From assembly GCF_016756495.1 (NCBI RefSeq), contig NZ_AP023243.1, positions 6,948,501 to 7,012,500 on the forward strand: a stretch of DNA of 64,000 nt, written 5' to 3'. The notes under the pieces are model-generated. The model saw nothing but the letters and a program-made list of their open reading frames with translations, was not told where the DNA came from and made no database searches. Shown here piece after piece: positions 61,878 to 64,000 of the stretch (positions are counted from its first letter, which is position 1; each line of letters begins with the position of its first letter). This DNA comes from Mesorhizobium sp. 113-3-3 (GTDB lineage Bacteria > Pseudomonadota > Alphaproteobacteria > Rhizobiales > Rhizobiaceae). The position numbers and the translations under genes are program-made.

Positions 61878-62780
61878 ATGGCCCTGCAGATCGTCCACCA
61901 TCCCGACTACGACGCCGGCTTTGCCAGCAACCATCGCTTCCCGATGAGCAAATACCCGCTCCTGATGGAGGCCTTGCGCGCACGCGGCCTGGCCGGGCCC
62001 GGGGCGCTCAACACCGCGGACCCGGCACCGGCATCATGGCTCAGCCTTGCCCACGCGGCCGACTATGTCGACCAGGTCATCAGCTGTTCGGTGCCGGAAA
62101 AAATCGAACGCGAGATCGGCTTTCCGGTCGGCCCGCGCGTTTCGCTGCGCGCACAGCTTGCCACCGGCGGCACGATGCTGGCGGCGCGGCTCGCCTTGCG
62201 CCACGGCATTGCCTGCAACACCGCCGGCGGCAGCCATCATGCTCGGCGCGCGCAAGGCGCCGGCTTCTGTACCTTCAACGATGTCGCCGTCGCCTCGCTG
62301 GTGCTGCTCGACGAGGGCGCCGCACAAAACATCCTGGTCGTCGATCTCGACGTGCATCAGGGCGACGGCACCGCCGACATTCTTGGCGACGAACCAGCTG
62401 TGTTCACCTTCTCCATGCATGGCGAGCGCAACTATCCCGTGCGCAAGATCGCCTCCGATCTCGACATCGCGCTTCCCGACGGCACAGGCGATGCCGCCTA
62501 TCTGGAGAGGCTGGCCACCATCCTGCCGGAGCTGTCGGCGCGGGCGCGCTGGGACATCGTTTTCTACAATGCCGGCGTCGACGTCCATGCCGAGGATCGG
62601 CTTGGCAGGCTGGCGCTTTCCAATGACGGCCTGCGCGCCCGCGACGAGATGGTCATCGGCCATTTTCGCGCGCTCGGCATTCCCGTCTGCGGCGTCATCG
62701 GCGGCGGCTATTCCAACGATGTGCCGGCCCTTGCCGCGCGGCACGCCATCCTGTTCGAGGTCGCGTCCAGCGTGGCTTGA
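61878..62780 (+). CDS. Histone-deacetylase-superfamily amidohydrolase
   Basis: A 300-residue zinc enzyme of the class II HDAC / acetylpolyamine amidohydrolase superfamily. It has YDAGFASNHRFPMSKYP at the start, GGSHHA with the tandem His (120-121), LVVDLDVHQGDGT with zinc ligands Asp158 and His160, NAGVDVHAED with the third ligand Asp, and GGGYSND with the catalytic Tyr. Bacterial members deacetylate polyamines or other small amides. The start is ATG 61878 (MALQIVHHP); an ATG at 61830 is possible. Confidence 0.9.
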   Translation: MALQIVHHPDYDAGFASNHRFPMSKYPLLMEALRARGLAGPGALNTADPAPASWLSLAHAADYVDQVISCSVPEKIEREIGFPVGPRVSLRAQLATGGTMLAARLALRHGIACNTAGGSHHARRAQGAGFCTFNDVAVASLVLLDEGAAQNILVVDLDVHQGDGTADILGDEPAVFTFSMHGERNYPVRKIASDLDIALPDGTGDAAYLERLATILPELSARARWDIVFYNAGVDVHAEDRLGRLALSNDGLRARDEMVIGHFRALGIPVCGVIGGGYSNDVPALAARHAILFEVASSVA

Positions 62781-62824
62781 TGCACCATGTCTTCGACCTG
62801 AAGCTCGCGAGCCGAAGACGTAGT

Positions 62825-64000
62825 TTACAAGCTTCTGAGGAATGTCAGGCTGGGAGCAAAAAAGTACTCGCCTCCCTGCATCTTGACGAAACCCTGAAAT
62901 GACAGCGTTGCGTCTCCAGCAGCCAGGTTGTCCCACTCTTTTTGCCAATGTTGCCCAGCGACGGGGCCCTGGCCAATGATGGGGTCGAGCTTCGACGGTT
63001 GCCCGCCCGCGGGAAAGGTAGGGTTGTTGGCCCAAGTCTGCTGCGTGAATTCGAACTGCGTGGCCAGTTCGCGATTATAGGCCATGAAGAGAAGCCCCAC
63101 CTCGCCGGTTGGCAGTAGCGGACCTACCTTCGTATCAAATTCCGCGAGCGACTTGCTGTCAGGAATATCCGAAGGGTGAACCTGCCGGGGAACATCCTCA
63201 TATGGGATACCGCGGCGCGGCATCAGATGCTTGCGTTCGTTTTCCGGCGTTTCAAAGCCGCCGGTGCCGCGCGGATTGACCTTGCGGATATGAGCCTGGA
63301 ACGGACACCGGGCACCTTGGTCATTGTTATAGTTGAAGTCGTTGGGCGGATTGACCGCCTTTGCTTCGTCCGAGAGCGTCACAGGGGTGCCGTCCTCGAA
63401 CCGCCCCACCACCATTGCTCCGGCCAATTCACGATCTTCACCGGTGAAGCCCAGTGCGGTTGCCAATTCCTGCTCTTTGCGTTTGAACAGGCGGACGTTT
63501 TGATCCAGCTTGCGGAAGATGAAGTAACTTCCAAAACTTATTCCGTCGGCGGAACCTGGGTCCGGGACAAGGGCAACGTCGAGAGGGGCCTCAGGATCCC
63601 ATTCGGCGATTCCTGCGTCGCGCGCTTCCTTGGCGCTGTCTTCCACAAGCATCAAAGGCTGGCTACGACCATCCACATAACCGAAATGCTCGATGCCATC
63701 ATTGGCCTTGTTGAAAATGGCTTTGCCGTGCTGCTCCTTGACGATCGTGGCTCCCGCGCCCGTCAAGAGCGTCGCGATCGCATCACGTTTCAGCCGCAGG
63801 GCCGTATCATTTTCGCTGCCCACAAGAACCATTCCATCGATCTTGCCTCGGAACGGCGCCTCCCAGGAGGCAACAGGCGGATCGCCCAATACGGCCGCCT
63901 TCATGCCTGTTCTGAAACCCGGATCGGATGGTACGGCGCCGGAGGCCACTCCAAGCGCGGAATAGCCGGTGGCGGAAAGGAAAACCGAGACAAACGGCTT
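62825..64000 (-). CDS. Dyp-type peroxidase, C-terminal part (5' end outside window)
   Basis: The frame is open to the right edge; about 391 residues are visible. In-frame residues before the GTG at 63949 (FVSVFLSATGYSALGVA) continue the family sequence, so the true start lies beyond the window. Features of dye-decolourising peroxidases: FGYVDGRSQP (the GxxDG motif with the distal Asp), GSYFIFRKLDQNVRLF, CPFQAHIRKVNPR with the proximal haem His, RRGIPYED and GLLFMAYNRELATQFEF. It uses haem and hydrogen peroxide. No encapsulin gene is visible at the 3' side. Confidence 0.87.
   Translation of the reverse strand, partial: KPFVSVFLSATGYSALGVASGAVPSDPGFRTGMKAAVLGDPPVASWEAPFRGKIDGMVLVGSENDTALRLKRDAIATLLTGAGATIVKEQHGKAIFNKANDGIEHFGYVDGRSQPLMLVEDSAKEARDAGIAEWDPEAPLDVALVPDPGSADGISFGSYFIFRKLDQNVRLFKRKEQELATALGFTGEDRELAGAMVVGRFEDGTPVTLSDEAKAVNPPNDFNYNNDQGARCPFQAHIRKVNPRGTGGFETPENERKHLMPRRGIPYEDVPRQVHPSDIPDSKSLAEFDTKVGPLLPTGEVGLLFMAYNRELATQFEFTQQTWANNPTFPAGGQPSKLDPIIGQGPVAGQHWQKEWDNLAAGDATLSFQGFVKMQGGEYFFAPSLTFLRSL

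Noticed and set aside
60279..61934. 551-residue open frame on the minus strand
   Set aside because: Overlaps the MATE gene in another frame; the MATE frame has helices and motifs, this one is Arg-rich and has none.

Overview
The window is high-GC chromosomal DNA from a Rhizobiales bacterium, most likely Mesorhizobium or a close relative. The grounds are a complete rhizobial-type L-rhamnose locus (rhaDI / rhaRSTPQUK), a 5-aminolevulinate synthase, Ti-plasmid-type traA/traC/traD genes with a matching oriT, and small palindromic intergenic repeats of the kind common in rhizobia. No rRNA, complete tRNA, CRISPR array or intact insertion sequence was seen.

Layout. 1-4.9 kb: the end of a secreted protein, two LolD-like ATPases and a large FtsX-type permease, then a small DUF1344 protein. 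4.95-6.0 kb: a PAP2 phosphatase divergent from a DUF2127-like membrane protein with an unusual C-terminus. 6.0-12.2 kb: a relic mobilisable element carrying traD, traC, an oriT whose core resembles RSF1010/pTi nic sites, the relaxase-helicase traA and an AlpA-like regulator. It also holds a tRNA-3'-end-like sequence, two decayed small genes that I associate with integrases, an AT-rich orphan gene and a decayed HNH nuclease gene. No integrase or type IV secretion gene remains. 12.3-21.0 kb: a GntR-controlled sugar-type ABC uptake operon divergent from an alcohol dehydrogenase / semialdehyde dehydrogenase / alpha-beta hydrolase operon that resembles the Agrobacterium blc (attKLM) logic. 21.1-23.1 kb: small genes and a sulfotransferase. 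23.1-27.1 kb: a hydroxamate-siderophore uptake operon (binding protein, fused permease, esterase) behind a perfect 32-bp inverted repeat, with no ATPase gene. 27.4-29.5 kb: a small membrane protein and gamma-glutamyltransferase.

29.6-40.4 kb is the rhamnose region. rhaD and rhaI are on the minus strand and rhaR, rhaS, rhaT, rhaP, rhaQ, rhaU and rhaK on the plus strand, diverging from an intergenic region with CAATCA-type inverted repeats. Together they import, mutarotate, isomerise, phosphorylate and cleave L-rhamnose. 40.4-43.8 kb holds the oddest gene: an Orr-type PLP amino-acid racemase fused to an arginase-fold domain that has lost essentially all of its manganese ligands, close to a D-amino-acid dehydrogenase. 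43.9-48.7 kb: galE, hemA, a rhizobial palindromic repeat, an aminotransferase and mscL.

48.7-64 kb is mostly core and transport functions: a symporter-coupled hybrid histidine kinase, TetR/O-methyltransferase and LysR/MFS divergent pairs, a NarL-type response regulator, DUF952-pyrD, a MATE exporter, a histone-deacetylase-like amidohydrolase and the C-terminal part of a Dyp-type peroxidase running off the right edge.

The most interesting points are the racemase/pseudo-ureohydrolase fusion, the intact oriT-traA-traC-traD module in an otherwise decayed island, the blc-like operon in which an alpha/beta hydrolase replaces the lactonase, and several unexplained palindromes.
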